Positions 1-16,300 of a stretch of 64,000 bases of DNA are shown in pieces. Positions within the stretch are counted from its first letter, which is position 1, and each line of letters begins with the position of its first letter. A program made the position numbers and the translations under genes. Origin of the DNA: Ficedula albicollis (lineage: Eukaryota; Chordata; Aves; Passeriformes; Muscicapidae). The notes beneath the pieces were generated by a model. The model did not search any database and was not told where the DNA came from. It saw only the letters and a program-made list of their open reading frames with translations. The DNA lies in assembly GCF_000247815.1 (NCBI RefSeq), contig NC_021674.1:29948901-30012900 (forward strand), in the 5' to 3' direction.

Positions 1-3000
1 TTTTATGCATTTCTTTTTTTCAAAATTAATTAATCCCACTCAGAATCTGTTCACCTGTGCCAAAACTAAAGAAAGGAGTATGTATTATCTCCATCTTGTT
101 TCACAGTAGTATCTGCGTTCTTCTTTTCTAAAACAAAAATGTGCATTTAGGCTTGAATTACCTGTTCTGGCTTCTCTTTGAAAGTCCAAGGTTATTCTAA
201 TAACAAGTGATAATCTTCCAACATCACTAAAGGCTTTTTTCTTTCTCTTCTTCAGCCTTAGGTGTATATCAACTCATTAACGTTGATAAGGTGCTCTGCC
301 ACAAGTTCCTCTTTATTTTTATTGTTTCTTAATGACACATTTTGCATCAAGATAACTAGATTTGGGGATACATATGTAAATATTACCGGCTGTAATCTCG
401 ATGCCAATATCCAAATTTAATTATCCTCTTTATATATTAAAGACATAAAACTGTAAAGCAGCTGTTTGGAATTTTGATTTCTTTCAGGCTTTTGGGGTGG
501 TTGTTTGCCTGGGCTTTTTTCCGCTTTCAAAACCGTGTCCTTCCTATAGTGTTCACCTAGACCTCAATTGTTTTAGTAAACTCATGTGCTGATTAACAAG
601 ATGATTTCAGTAGATGATGCAGGGAAAGGCACCAATTGGGAAGACAACTCTCTGAGATCTACAGAGTGGTTAAAATTACAGTATCTTTTTACTCTGTCTT
701 AGCTAGATATTTTCAGTCTGCAGTATGAAGGTGCTGTGTCTTCAGAATCTCCATCCTGCACATCTCTTGATGTGTCTGATGTTGAGGTGCACTCTTCTTT
801 CAATATGCAGTGTTCTTTTAGACGTTCTCTGGAGTTTTTCCAGGCCTGACTATCTACCTACCTGACTTTTGAAAAGCTAGATTTGCATGTGTTATCAGGT
901 ACTTATAATTATTAATTTTGCATTCATAACAATTTTGAGCATACCTATGCCATTCATCATGTTTCATGGTTTCTTCAGATAAAAGTTACCTTGTATGTCC
1001 TGTGAAGTCAGTAGTTTGTGTGTAGTTCTTACTCCTTTAAATGCAACACCTGTATTTTATTTTATCCAAAGGCAAGCCAGGTTCATTTCTCTGATGCTTA
1101 GTGAACTTTGGATCGATTCCTTGATCTCACATTTCACTGCAATGCTGAGATTGGAAGCTCTGATTCACTTTGAGCTGCAGAAAAATGTGGGTCACACTTA
1201 CAGGAAATATTTGGGGGGCTATTTTTGTTTTGTGCTAGAGCTCCAAATCCTTCTTCCCCTTCTGGCAGGCTTCTGTACACACTGTCCCCTTTCACCATGG
1301 AATAGCCCAGACAGAAAACTCCCTTCTCCTTCCTGCAGCATCAGCCTGCTTATGGCACTGCTGAGTGTCAGATTTGTATGAGCATTCTCATCCAACATGG
1401 TACTTCACCTCTGCTTCCACCTCTCTAACAGATATGTACTGACCTGGATCTTCAGAGCACCATACACTGTAAGGCAATTCTGAAGTTTCCTCTGTGTTTT
1501 GGAGGAGTGTGAGAATGAATCTTCAATGTGAGGATGAATTTTCTCAGTCACTGCTCTCGCTCCAGACCTTACTTGTTCAGTGCTGGCAAACCCAGAAGGC
1601 ACATTTATATAAGCCACACTTGTATTGTTAATTTACTTTTTAATCTGTGACTACTTCAAAGATCATTTACTAACAACCTTCACAGAAACAGCTTTCTAGC
1701 ATTACTGCTGAATTTGGAAGTTCTCCATAGTGCTCAGTTATCTCAGACCTGGTTTTTTGCTTTTTCTCTCTTTGACTCCAAGCTCCATGGTTTGCATATT
1801 GCTTTTATTCTCCACTTCAATTTTACTTAATTTCAGCTGAGAGACATCAAACGCTGGCTGCATTTCTGGATATATGTATTTCCTGCTTTCTTGCCCTTTG
1901 TAGCCTGAAGGCAGCCTAAGTTCATAATTGAACTACAGGCAAGATGGGAAAAGAGAACTGTTTGTTCCATGAACTCAGCAGCATTAACCATTAACTATGC
2001 CTCTGTTTATTTTTAATGAAGGAAGAAGTGGAAAAAGTAATAGCATCTGTCTCTCACCTGCTTTGATACGTGGCTTTTAAGGAGGTGGGAAGATAGAGAA
2101 GAGAGACAGAAAGATGCCAGCATTGCTTTATGTAACCTTTTCCACTTCTACTCCAGGAGAAAGGATTCCAAAATTTATTTCCCCCACCCCAGTTTTTGTC
2201 TCTTTCTTTCTTGCCTTTCTCATTACCTTGAATTATCAGCAAGTTTTAAAAGAAGAAGAGGTAATAGAAAGATGAAGCAGTGTTCAATCCACCATTCTGC
2301 TCCCCACTGCAGCCTTTCCTCTTCCCTTCCTGGCAGAAGAATGCTGCTTTCTTGCTTTTGGGGTTTTTCAGTTGCTAGGAATTCAAAATATTTGTGGCTT
2401 TTTAGAAAATAATTTTGGAAATTGCGTCAGTGCTGAGGCCTTGGGGCTGGAAATGCCAAGCGTTACCTAAGTGGAATAGTTGGCAGCCCAGCGTGGCACT
2501 GTGTGATAGGAGATGAACCTGGGGCAAGAGGAGCCAAGCACCAAGGGCTGAAGGCCCCCAGCTGTTTCTGAGTCACAGCCAGGCAGAGGAGCAGTGCCCT
2601 GATTGCAGAGCTGAACATTTGTCCTTCATGAGAAGCAGCTCACACACAGATCTTGGTGGCAGAGGGAAACCAGGCTGAGATGTGAGCAGATGAGGATAAG
2701 AAACTTTTGACTGGCAGGAAGCAATGGGTTTTCTGAAGAAGGACCAAAATTGAAGGAGCCAGCCTTAACCTGTCATGCTTCCTCCTTTCAAATCTGCTGC
2801 TTGCCACAGGAGTCTGGGCAAATGCAATTACTTTTTTTTTCCCCACCCTGTACAAAACTGTCCTACCTGGTGGATTCAAAAATGAATGATGAGCAAAGTC
2901 AGGAAAAAAAAAGACTTGTTGTAGGAGTCTGGAGAAAAAAACCTCCCCACTGTGAAGTTAGTGGAAAAAAACAGAGGAGACGCCCCTCCCTCCCACTGGC

Positions 3001-3295
3001 ATGACATGCAACTCTGTGGAGTAACACACAAACCAAGGGAATCCTGCCATCTCTAGGGAAGGCTTAAGATGTTAAAACTGTTTTCCTTGGCATGTGAGGA
3101 AATATTATTTGTTGTTTTAAAAGGAGTATTTCAGTAGTTCCAGCAGAAGAATTTACAAATCTCATGTACAATAATGAGGAGGGTAGTGTCTGTGCAAGTG
3201 ACATCTATGAGAAACAATCTGGAACATTCCAATATGTCCCATGTGCTGTAAAAATGTACGTTTGATAGGGTAGTGCTCTGTGCAATATATTGTAA
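1..3295. other. Non-coding stretch, no gene recognised
   Basis: AT-rich sequence with only short open frames in all six frames. None has a recognisable domain or a convincing pair of splice sites. I see no LINE, LTR or tRNA that I can support here. A plausible GT donor near 1443 on the minus strand was examined and rejected. In human, KCNK5 lies beyond SAYSD1 on this side, but no two-pore potassium channel selectivity-filter motif is visible. Confidence 0.5.
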
Positions 3296-5824
<2,529 letters not shown>

Positions 5825-5914
5825 ATATATAATATATAATATATAATATATAATATATTATATATTATATATCATATATCATATATCATATATCATATAT
5901 ACTATATATTATAT
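5825..5914. repeat. AT-rich microsatellite, right flank of the C run
   Basis: The sequence consists of TATAA-type units, then TATTA-type units, then ATATC-type units. The change from TATAA to its complement TATTA makes part of the block self-complementary, so it could form a hairpin. Confidence 0.85.
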
Positions 5915-6336
5915 GTTTGGCTGTTTTGTTTCTTATTCAGAATTTGGAAGCCTATTGCCAGTAGAAATGACCCTTCTTCATTAAAAAGGCCCTTTGTTCT
6001 CTATGAAAATAATTTTATATTGTCAAGAAATTCTACTCAAGCAGAAGGGAAACTGGGTTTTTTCAACTTTTCTTCCTGTGCCAGGTGTCCTTGCTAACAG
6101 CTTCCCTTCAGTTCATGCAGTGGTCTGATTGCTTTACTCCTTGGCCCTGCCTGACATTCTGATAAACTTAAATCTGCACAGGATTAGTCACTTCCAGGGT
6201 GAAAAATGTTCAAGAATATACTCTCAAATATTGCTCAGCATATTTTGCAACAAAATACATAAAAGAATTCTCTGGTTGTCATTCTAATGCCCTACAACAA
6301 GTACTAGGCTGCTGCAGTGCAGTTGTTCATACTTAC
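5915..6336. other. Non-coding stretch, nothing recognised
   Basis: Ordinary AT-rich sequence between the microsatellite and the exon-like block at 6337. No motif, repeat family or splice-bounded frame was recognised. Confidence 0.5.
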
Positions 6337-6476
6337 CTCTGGGAAAATTTTTATGGCCTGTGTTGCAAACTTCTCAAAATCCAGACCAGAAATTTCCCCT
6401 TTTGGTTCAGTTAGGTCCCCCATGGCTTGCCTCATTCTGTTTCCAAGGGTTTTGGGGTCCAGGGCCCCATTTTCTT
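6337..6476 (-). CDS. Possible coding exon of an unrecognised gene
   Basis: On the minus strand a 140-base open block is bounded by an AG acceptor (complement of 6477-6478) and a very good donor, CCAGAG followed by GTAAGTATG (complement of 6335-6336). In the open frame it gives 46 codons plus two leading bases. The translation is hydrophilic and mixed in composition, with pieces such as GALDPKTLGNRMRQ, GDLTEPKGEI and LDFEKFATQAIKIFPE, and looks like real protein rather than random frame. The second half resembles the helix of an EF-hand-like fold, but I cannot name the family. I found no neighbouring exon of compatible phase, and the minus strand does not match KCNK5, which would be expected on the plus strand. 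It could be an isolated exon, an old pseudogene or chance. Confidence 0.28.
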
Positions 6477-8098
6477 CTGTCCGGAGATGGGACTCGTATG
6501 CGATGCACATAGAACAGCTTGGTCTGTGTTTTTCCAGATGCCTTGGAGAACAGAAGTGTAATGCAGATTTGAGGGAGATGGGAGATGCACTGCTCTGACC
6601 CCTTCTACCTTTCCAGGGGTTTGCAGAGGGGAATGCTGACCTGGCTAAAGTTTCTGCCCTATTTCTTCCTCTGGCAAATTGCCTTCTCTACTCTTCTCCT
6701 GTGATGAATTAGAGACAGATATCTGGACTGCAGAGACTTTTATGGATAAATGTGGCTATCCTACATACTATTCTTCATCTTGCTTTTCTTTCAACAACAC
6801 TTTTTTCTTGTTGACATCGGGTAAGTGCAGACTGAACTTTTGAAATCCTGGATAAAGGAGGAGCTCTGATTCTTTCCTTTTATCCTACAAAGGCAGCCAA
6901 GAATAGGGAAGACTTTGGCTGACCACCCAGCTGGGAATATCACCAAAACAGAGCAGGCAGAACTAAAAAGGCACAGCAGATTTGGTGATCTGAAGCAAGG
7001 TGGCAAAGGTTTGCAGGTAGGTGAATGCCTTAAGTAGGGGCCCTGAGAGCCCCAGAAAAATGATCCATGACACCATATTCCTAGGCTCCTGAGAAACACC
7101 TGTCTGGATCTTTTGGGATAGTGGGTACAAGTGAAAACCTGCATCACTAAGGTAGTAAATATCTCTGCTCTAGTGAGAAATGTGGTTTGGGAAAATCTTC
7201 ACTTCTTTTTATGTTTCTATTTTTAAGGGTTTTTTTTCAAAGTAACAAATGGAAAAACAGAAGCTTTTGATGCCAAATTCGGTCCTGATATGCACAAACA
7301 TGACTTTCATTGACCTTTTGAGGGAGGGCTATGGACTTCATTGAGTATAGAAGAGAATTGCATAGGCTTGGAGTAGGAATGATAACTAACTATGAGGGAC
7401 TTCAAGAAATTTTTTACCAAGCCAGAAGTACCTGAGGAATAAAAAATTATGAATTGGGTATCTCAGGGTTGGGGTGTGGAATAAATAAAGACACAGTAAA
7501 AATATAAATCAACACATCACACAGCCAAAGAAATAGCAAAATGCTGGGAAAAAATGCAACAAAACCAGAAACGTCAGAAGGGCAACAAAAGGTGTGAGAA
7601 AAAAAGGGTTGAAGACTGTGAAGTCAAAGTATGACATTTATAATTATGTCAGGGACAAAAGGTCTGTCAGAGACTGCTCTAGCCAAGGGGAAGTTGTTCA
7701 TGGATGCCCTAGATAGTGCTGGGAAACACTGCAGTTTCTCCATCTCAGCATGCACCAGGAAGAAAAGGAAGAGACCTGCCAGAACCAAAAGGACTGTTTT
7801 GTAGCCCAAAAAATACAAAATTCCTGAACACTGTGTCTATCCAGAGCAGATGACAGAAAAGTATAATGGCTCGCCAGGGCAGTGCCAGGGCAGCTGGAAT
7901 CCCCTTTTACTCTCCCAAAAAGGCAAAGATGGGAAGCAACAACAGGAGGACTGGCAAGAGTCAACTGCAATACATTTATTGTCCCAGCACAGTATGGGTC
8001 AGGGCAGCTCTTTCTTCCCTGTGTCCATGCATTATGCATAGTGTGTATGAGTCCTGGGGTTTTCGTTTTGTATTTTTTAAATGTAATTGAATTTAAGC

Positions 8099-8101
<3 letters not shown>

Positions 8102-8144
<43 letters not shown>
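8102..8144. repeat. (TG)n microsatellite
   Basis: About 20 consecutive TG units with one interruption near the end (TGCGTG). A standard polymorphic dinucleotide repeat. Confidence 0.95.
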
Positions 8145-9330
8145 AAAACCTTTGGATTTAATTTGAGTCCTGCTTCTGCTTGCTCTCCTTATGGACTTTC
8201 CTTTGTTTAGGATGATTACTTGCTCTTACTAAGGCAGCACAGAGTGCTCAGAAAATGCTGAACTTTATGCTCAACCCCAGCATCCCCATTTGTTCAGGCT
8301 CTGTTTACCCAAAATCTCTGGGGCTCAAATAAACAAGGTGATATTATATTTATAAATACAACTGTGCATGACTAACTCACACATCTGATGGCAGAAAATA
8401 AGGTGACATTTGAGGTTGCAAAGCTCATAGGCACAAAATGAGAAAGGTTAATGAAATTGCATGGGGCAAGAGAGTTTATTACTACTGCCTCTCCTGGACC
8501 ATCATCCGTGAAGAACATGATAACAGAATACCCTGTTTAACCAGGGGATAGGTATGGTTCAGGCGTGAAAAAACAAAAACTGTGCTATTTCTGCTTGTAT
8601 GAAAAGCCCTGGTTTGGGGAATGCTGCAGTCACCAGACCCTTCTTGATGGTGGAGGTAAAGCAAAGGCATTAAAGCTTCCATTAACATGACATGAAGAGC
8701 ATGAGCTGCTGCTCACTGGATACCCTCTCTCTGACCCTGAAGTCTGCCAAATCTGTAAGATACTTAATTGCATGACTTACTGAGAATGTCCACTTTATTT
8801 CATAACTGAGCTGGTCTAACTTTAGTTTCTGATTATTAACTCTTCAGTGAGCAAGGCCAACCTCAGAAGAAAGGGACTTCTATGCTTTCTGAGCATCTTT
8901 TCCCTGGAAATTAGATCGAGATTCTTCAAGTCTTGCAATCTAAATTGCTGCTCTTTGACACTTGTTTGGCAATTGAGAAGGGCAGGACTCAAAACAGCAT
9001 CCTAGAGGTGAAAGGCTACATATCCTGTTAGTGGGAAAAATCATCTACAAAAGCAATGGTATTTGTCAAGAGCCTAGAGAAGATCTGACATCAGGAAAAG
9101 CCTTTGTGAAGTCCACCACAGTAAGAGAAATGCATTCACCTTGATCTAAATCATTCTTTTTACAGCAAAATCTAAAAATGGAGCAAGACAGGGTTATAAC
9201 TTAAATGCAGGAACTGTGACAAATAACAGTTTATATGAGGAAATGAAGTGCCACAGGGATTGGGCTCCAGGGCAAACTTGTCTTGTGAAAAGGATATGAA
9301 GTTAAGTAATGGTCAAATAAACCAGGGCTT

Positions 9331-9376
9331 TTGTTTTGGGTTTTGTTATGTTTTGTTTTGTTTTGTTTTGTTTTGT
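9331..9376. repeat. (TTTTG)n simple repeat
   Basis: Several TTTTG units in a row, slightly imperfect at the 5' side. Confidence 0.9.
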
Positions 9377-10246
9377 ATATTGCTTTTAAAAAAAATAGAG
9401 TGACAAAAAGGAGAGCAAAAGCAAAGGTCTTACATTCAAGAAAGACTTACTTGTGGTTAATATACAACAGAAATAGCCGAACAGTTTATCCCTGTGAAAA
9501 TATTTCCTCTGGGATGTTGTTAAGATGATGAAAATATGCAAATTATTGATTACTTTGCCTCTGAATCAAACCTGCAGGAATGCAGGAATGAAAAGCTAAT
9601 ATAAGTGATCCTGTTTGATGAGGGACATACTCTGAATTTTTGCTCTTGAGCCATTTCACTTTTAATAGTGACTGAGTTTGTTCTGTTTGTTTGTTTTTCT
9701 CTCTTTGCTCTGCTTTTCTCATGCAGAACAATAAGAACTCAACTCAAATTGCACTCCTGTGAGGATTTCTCCAAAGAAATCTGAACTGTTGCAGCTTAAA
9801 TGCTGAGGAGCTGGAGAAGAGAAACAAACTCCATCTTTCCTAGTGCTACTTGCTTGGTACCAAATGACTCCACAGTAATTCTGCCGCTCTTTTTATTAGT
9901 CTTCAGCAGCTGGGAAGTTGTATGTGCACGAGAGGTCAGGCAGTTTGCTGAGCTTGCTGTTTTCACTCTGAAATCATGGCCCTCCTGTTCCATTGAATAA
10001 AGATGGTCAGGAGTTCCTGGAGCAATTTTCCAAATAAAAAATGCTTCTTTTTTTGTTAGCGAAATATATTGCAACAATGTTTCAGCAGAAGATGTTTCCT
10101 GTAATTTTGATTAATATTCTGAGAGAGACCTACAAAGAGGCAGAGGCTGGGTAGGCACAGACTGCATCTCTGTGTCCCATGAGGTGGCCCAGTAGAACTA
10201 ATACAGAGATCCCAGTCTCTGGTAAAGCTGCCCATTGAAATCAAGG

Positions 10247-10322
10247 CCAGTCTTGAATTAAGCACAGCTATGATTTGAATGAGACCAGTCTTGAATCAAG
10301 CACAGCTATGATTTGAATGAGA
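10247..10322. repeat. 38-bp tandem duplication
   Basis: The unit beginning CCAGTCTTGAAT and ending ATTTGAATGAGA occurs at 10247-10284 and again at 10285-10322, head to tail, with one visible difference (T to C in AATTAAG versus AATCAAG). Confidence 0.95.
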
Positions 10323-13300
10323 GATTTTTCTTTTTTTTTTTTTCCTTTCCCATGTGGATGCTCCAATTATTTTAAGGCATTTTTTTTTTCACCAAAAATA
10401 ATCTCATTTTCCATTTAAAAATACAGGATTTGTCCCCATATAGAAAAGGAAAACCATGAGATCAGAAGTTTCATATTTTTTTACCGAGTTTTAGTGCTAG
10501 TCATGTTACAGAGGGAGACCCATGTTTCAAGCTTCTACCTGAATTTTCATCCCAACACATTGCTCGGTTAATTTATTAAATGTAGGTATTTTTAAATGAA
10601 GGAATAATGTCACCAGCAACACATGAACTGCCTTTACCTTGCTGCCTTCTTTGACCTCTAGCACTTTCCTAGGGATGCCTTTACTATATGCTGATGGAAT
10701 GAGCTGAACACGGGAACATTCTTTCACAGGTTTTGGAAGTGCTTTGGAGGAGAAAATCCCCAAGAACTCCCTACTACCCATTTTGTGGTTTTGACAAAGC
10801 AGCTTGCCGTCCTTACATCTTCCTAAAGTTCGAGAAGGATTTACTCTTCAGCAAGCTCGGAGTTTCGGATCTGTACAAACGAAGGTCTTCAGGGTTTTCC
10901 CCCACCTGCCCAGCAGCAGCAGCCTGACCCCGGCTCTGCCCTGCAGATTCCCGGCAGAAGGATGGAGGAGCCCTGCAAACCCCTCCGCTCCCAAGAACGC
11001 CTTTCTGCTACCACCTAGTGGGCATGAAGAGGTGTGAGAACACCAACTCGCACGGAGGTGGATGCCAGGAACAGGGAAAGAACGTGGAGAACTGAGTGCA
11101 GAAATTTCCCCTGGCAGGTCTGGAGACAGGGCACAGGCTCATTTGGCTGCAAAGCCTACAGGTGGTGATGCACAGTACACAGAACTTCAGTGCAGAGGCC
11201 ATTCTGTTCAATCTCCTAGGAATTTTTCCCAGAAACAGACACAGACACCGAACTGAGCCAACCACATAAGACTCAGCATTGGGGCTGTACCTTCCACGAG
11301 GAAACCTGGCCAGATCCTTGCTAATGTATGCACATGCAACACTAGTGACTTCTGTGTACCAGCTGATGCCTACTGAGAACCTGATCAGTTCTGTCCTGTT
11401 GATTCCCGTTGGTTTTGTTGGTTTACTGCATGCTAAAATATCTGGGAAATTACATGAAGCAAAAGTAATGCTGGGATAATTATGTGTTTGTTCTCCCAAA
11501 CAAAATCCTAGTATTTCATGTACATTATCCGTATTTACATTGCATTTCTCTCCCGAAAATCACTTTAATTCAAGAACATGAATGAGTACAATGTTTTAAA
11601 ATCACGGCCAGCAGAACAGCTTCTTTTAATGAATACAGAAGAATCTTTCCCAGCACTTCAACTTAAAATGTTGATACTGAGCATTTATAATAATAGAAAA
11701 AAAAAAAAAAAGGAAAGAAAGGGGACAGAATACTTAATGAATTTCCTCTGGAAAGAAAAGGCAGTAGCTGGAAAACCTGAAACTAAACTCTGAAGTCCAT
11801 TTAATGAAACAGACCTTAGCTATAAAGGAAGACTTAATCCGTTTTTGTCTTAATAGCTCACGTGAAGTTCTAAAGTAAAGGATTTTCTTGGAATTGGTCC
11901 AGAGCTCCATTTTCAGTATCCCACAGGCTGGAGACACACATGCTTTTGTGGAAATCACAGTATTATAAATCCAATATATTTCACTCTCTTCATGTGTGTG
12001 AAGGAATTAAAAACAACAATGAGATCAGGTCTACAGCAGATAAGTCGATTTTCATAAGTACATAAATAAAGTTCCTGTGATTTATTTTAGAACTTATTTA
12101 ACTCGGAACCAAAACCACATGTCCATCACAGAAGGGAAGTGGCAATTAGAGAGAGAGGGAGTATATATTCATTTAATATAATTCAAATTTTACCTCAATC
12201 CCGAATCATGGAAATAAATCCTTCTGGTCTCTGTAGTCAATCTACAGCTACATCCTTGGGAGCTCAGTGTTAGAATCACCTGTGTCTGCAGCAGAGAAAA
12301 GGGAGATGTAATCCTAATTGTGCAGCTCCCTGATATCAGCTGTATGAAGTGAAGATTAAACCTCTTGGGCTCTTTGGCTCATCAGTCAGAGAGTGGGTTT
12401 TAGAAAACATATGTTAAAATTCTGTGTGCATGTGATTAAAATCATGTTTATTGAAAGACAAAGTGTATTTTGAAAGATGAATCTTATCTCATATAAGAAG
12501 AACTCATAGATTTAAAATTTCAGTTCCTTTTAGATCCCAAAAAACAAATTAGTCTGAATTGCAGAATATAACAATCATTTGCCAAGCAACAAAATAGAAA
12601 TGAAGCACAAGGCAGTCACAGTCCTCCTAAAATGAAATAAAAATTACGAACCAAAGATTCTGTCAGCTTTTTCCCAGGAAAGATAAAACCAGTGAGATTA
12701 ACAGAGAAATCTTTATAGTAATCATCTAAAATGTCACCAGAGGGTGCTGTCATTTCTCCTTCGGTTCACAGTGTCGAGTGAATATGCAGCTCTCTTGCCC
12801 CCCGAGTTGCTACTCTAAAGAACCTCTTAAAAAACCAAACAACCCAGTAAATTTTGAAATTCACTGGAATTGTTTTGGAAGGGAATTAGAGACCACAAAC
12901 AGAGGAAAAAAAATATACACTGGTACGGATTTAAGGCCACAATTCAACTTCAAAATGTGAAGGCTCACCTGCAAGTACTTTGATTGCATAAAACTCTGGA
13001 AATTTTTTGCTGCTGACCATTTATACTTAAATTAGAAATATAAATGCTAGACCTTTTAATGTGTAAATATTTCTCTCTCACGAATTCATGCTTTATCTGC
13101 TGCATATTGTTGTCATTACTGGACTGCTAAAACAGAAGTGATAGGATAATATTGTTTAATGTTTGTGATGTCCTGCCTATGAAAGTCACTTAGTCATCCC
13201 TTTGAAGAGCCAACAAAAGAATGTACTGCATCCTTTCCTGCCCTCTGAGATAAATAAATGGTCTAGAAATGGTCCTCAGTCTTTTCTACCATCTGAATTT

Positions 13301-16300
13301 TCTACCTAGCCACTACATACAAAGCATGGTTCTCTTGGGGTTTTTTCCTCCTTCCTTTCATAGCTTGGTTGCTCAAATCATGGCCTGTGAGGCCACAATC
13401 AAGACAAATACTGAAACTCTGGTCAGGTTTGACTGCAGAGAGAACCCAGGCAGCAGGGTAGATGCTGAACTTGCTGCAATGCTGAGTGTCCCTCAGGGTC
13501 AGCACAAAAATGCCAAAACACAGTTTATGGTTTCTAAACCTACCAGAGGCAGGATGAGCACTCCACATTTCTTACTGTGCTGGAACAGCCAGACCTAGTT
13601 CTGAGCTCTGAGTTCTGAATTTCCCATAAATTCAGAGACAGCCCCATTCCAGGTTGTCTTTACAACCTAATATATAAGAGGCTAATCTTAGGTATTAATT
13701 GTCCTCCTCATGCAATTTATGTTATTTTAGAATGCATAAGGTGCAAGATTTATGAGGCATGTTTACAGTACAATAAATAGAATAAATTGGCTAGGCTTGT
13801 CACGGTTGGAAAAAAAAAGTTGCAAAGTTTTTGTTGGTGTGTCAGTTTATTTTTAGGGAAGTAACATGAAGATCTTTTGTATGAGGCCCACAGGTTTCAT
13901 CAAGCAGCTGGCAAGGTACGAGCTCAGTTTGGTCCATCAGGAATGTAACCCCAACCCCAGTATAATCCTGGCAAAGTCCTCACTGACTTCAGTGGGGTCA
14001 GGTTTTAACCCCACAGTGTCACATCATGTCAGGAAAACTGAGGATCTGATTTGGTGTCTCTGTTTCTTTCGGAGTGTCCCCACCCTCATCTCTGCTGTTC
14101 TCACATGATCCCTTATCTCCTCCCTGTATTCCTCCACTCCCACCCGCTGGGCTTTTCATTCTAGATATTATCTCTGTCTCTAATGAGAGGTGGCTGTTGC
14201 TGAGTCTCTGCTTGATGTGGTCCTTAATATGTGTTTTTTCAGGTCTCACAGTCAAGTAAGCAAGCCAGTAAGCCAATAAAGTAAGTTTGAGACAAAGTGG
14301 TAACCAGTGGAAGACTAAGGATTTTCCACTTTTTGAGGATGTCAGAGGAAAGCATTATGTATTGGATTCTGGAATACTGAACTCGTGATTTTTTTTTGCA
14401 AGTCAGGGCTAGCAGTGTACTTAAATCAGAGATTTATTAATCTGTTCCAATAGGCCAAGTTACCTTTTAATAGCTTTCAGCAGTTAGCAAAGGCTGTATT
14501 TCTGCAAGTTTTTTGTGGATTCAAGATTTTTCTACATCTTTTTTTTTTCACATTTTGTTTTATATAAGGTTTTTTCCAGATTTTTATTCCCCTTATTAGA
14601 ACAAATACTGACAATAAAAATACTCTCTCTTTGAATTACATCCTATTAAATTTTACTTAAAAAGCAAGGAACTCTGATTACAAAAGAGTTCTGAACTACT
14701 ATTGCACTTTTTACCCTGCTTGTACCATTTGGGTTCCTGTGGATTTTTTACGATCATGAAGATAAATTTGTTGGTATTTTCTTAATAAATTAAAAGTCAT
14801 CATTTGGGGATAATATCCAAAATAGCACATAATCACCTAGAGCAGAGCTGAAATTTAATTACACCCTTCCACACAGATCAGTTGCAGTCTGCAGTCTGAC
14901 CCCATTCAAAATTACAGTTATTAGATGTGACATAAATAGAGCAGGTACAGTCACCTAAACAGGGGTGAGGGACTGGGACAGAATTTAGATTGCATGATTG
15001 CAATCCAAGATGGGCACACACAAAATCTTTGCTCTAGGGATTAGACACTCTTTGTTCCTGGGTGCTTCTGTGCTGTCATACTAACTGAGCAGAGCGACCT
15101 CATGTCCTGTTTTCCATTAAATTAATTAGGGATTCTCAAACCACTCATCCCTTGGGGTAGTAAATTGCTCTCATGGCTGAGATATCTGATAGCTCTGGAT
15201 TCGGCACAGAGCATTAAAAAATTATCACCACTTCAATTAGAAAATGAATGGGTGCTTGGGGAGCTTTGTACTTGTGGTGATGCTCACACTTTGTGTGATG
15301 CATCACCACAGGACCATTTCCTCCATTAACACCAGGTTTTTCATAGGTGATTCTAATGATGCCCCAGCCTTGACTTATTACATGGGTGGGATATAAAGCT
15401 TATTGCTTCTGCCTTTCTCTCAGGATTCTCAAACCCATAAAAATTCTTTCCTTTACTGGAAGATGAATTTAGGGATTATGATTCAGTTCATTACCAGTGT
15501 ACTCTCCATTTATTTGTATGTGCCATCCACTAATTTTCAGGGGTGAGCCCCAGCACAACCTTTGTGTATTACTGAAGGGAGCTTTGAGCTCAAAACTTCA
15601 GTTATGAATGACAATCAATTATTTTTACTATTCAGTTTAGAAAGAAGCTCTTGGTATATCGTATGTTCAAATATCAATTTGGAAAAGCATTTTTTCCCAG
15701 TCATGTTGAAGGGCTCATTCTCTTGGTGGACTGTCCAGTTTATTCCTTTTGTTGAAAGCATTAGGGAAGACCTTATACCTAAAGTTAGTCATCTGTCACT
15801 CCTGGTGGTAAGCATCATAAATATTCCAAAGTCCAGTGCAGGTGTTGGGATGAAAAGGAGATAATGAAGAGGAGCAATTGTCAAATAAAATAAACTGATA
15901 ATATTTCCATACAATCTAACAGCTCGACAGAACTAATAGTTTAGACTTTTGTTCTGTAGATTATGTGGAGATACACATAATCAACTATTTTATTCTAGAT
16001 AAGTTCATTTCTTTCATTTAGAGCTCAGAAGGAAAAGGAATGCCATGATATCTCCCTCCTTCATCTTGTAGTCAGTCTGCTGAATAATTTGTGGTAATTC
16101 AGAAATAGCTCCAAGCCCTTACACCTGGTGTACCTATTGCAGGGGTGCAGTTGAAGTCTCAACCCTACTTGATCCATTTACAGGGAAATTATATTTATCA
16201 GCAAGAGCCTGAAGTTCCAAACAGCTGGCTGGAATGTACCCCGACAACTGCAGTGATAGAGCAGCTCTTCTGCATGATGATTTGTCCTAGACAGGGCAGA

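Larger units (their letters stand above)
6477..10246. other. Non-coding stretch with two simple repeats
   Basis: No gene or transposable element recognised. The stretch contains a TG dinucleotide run near 8102-8144 and a TTTTG pentanucleotide run near 9331-9376, listed separately. Confidence 0.5.

Noticed and set aside
1444..1582. 139-base minus-strand block with a fair donor, possibly an exon of the same gene as 6337-6476
   Set aside because: Its start phase does not fit the end phase of the 6337 block, the acceptor is only fair, and the translation is not recognisable.
11008..11499. 163-codon minus-strand frame
   Set aside because: Composition is irregular and rich in Cys and Ser. No domain or splice context is seen, and the plus strand carries overlapping equally meaningless frames.
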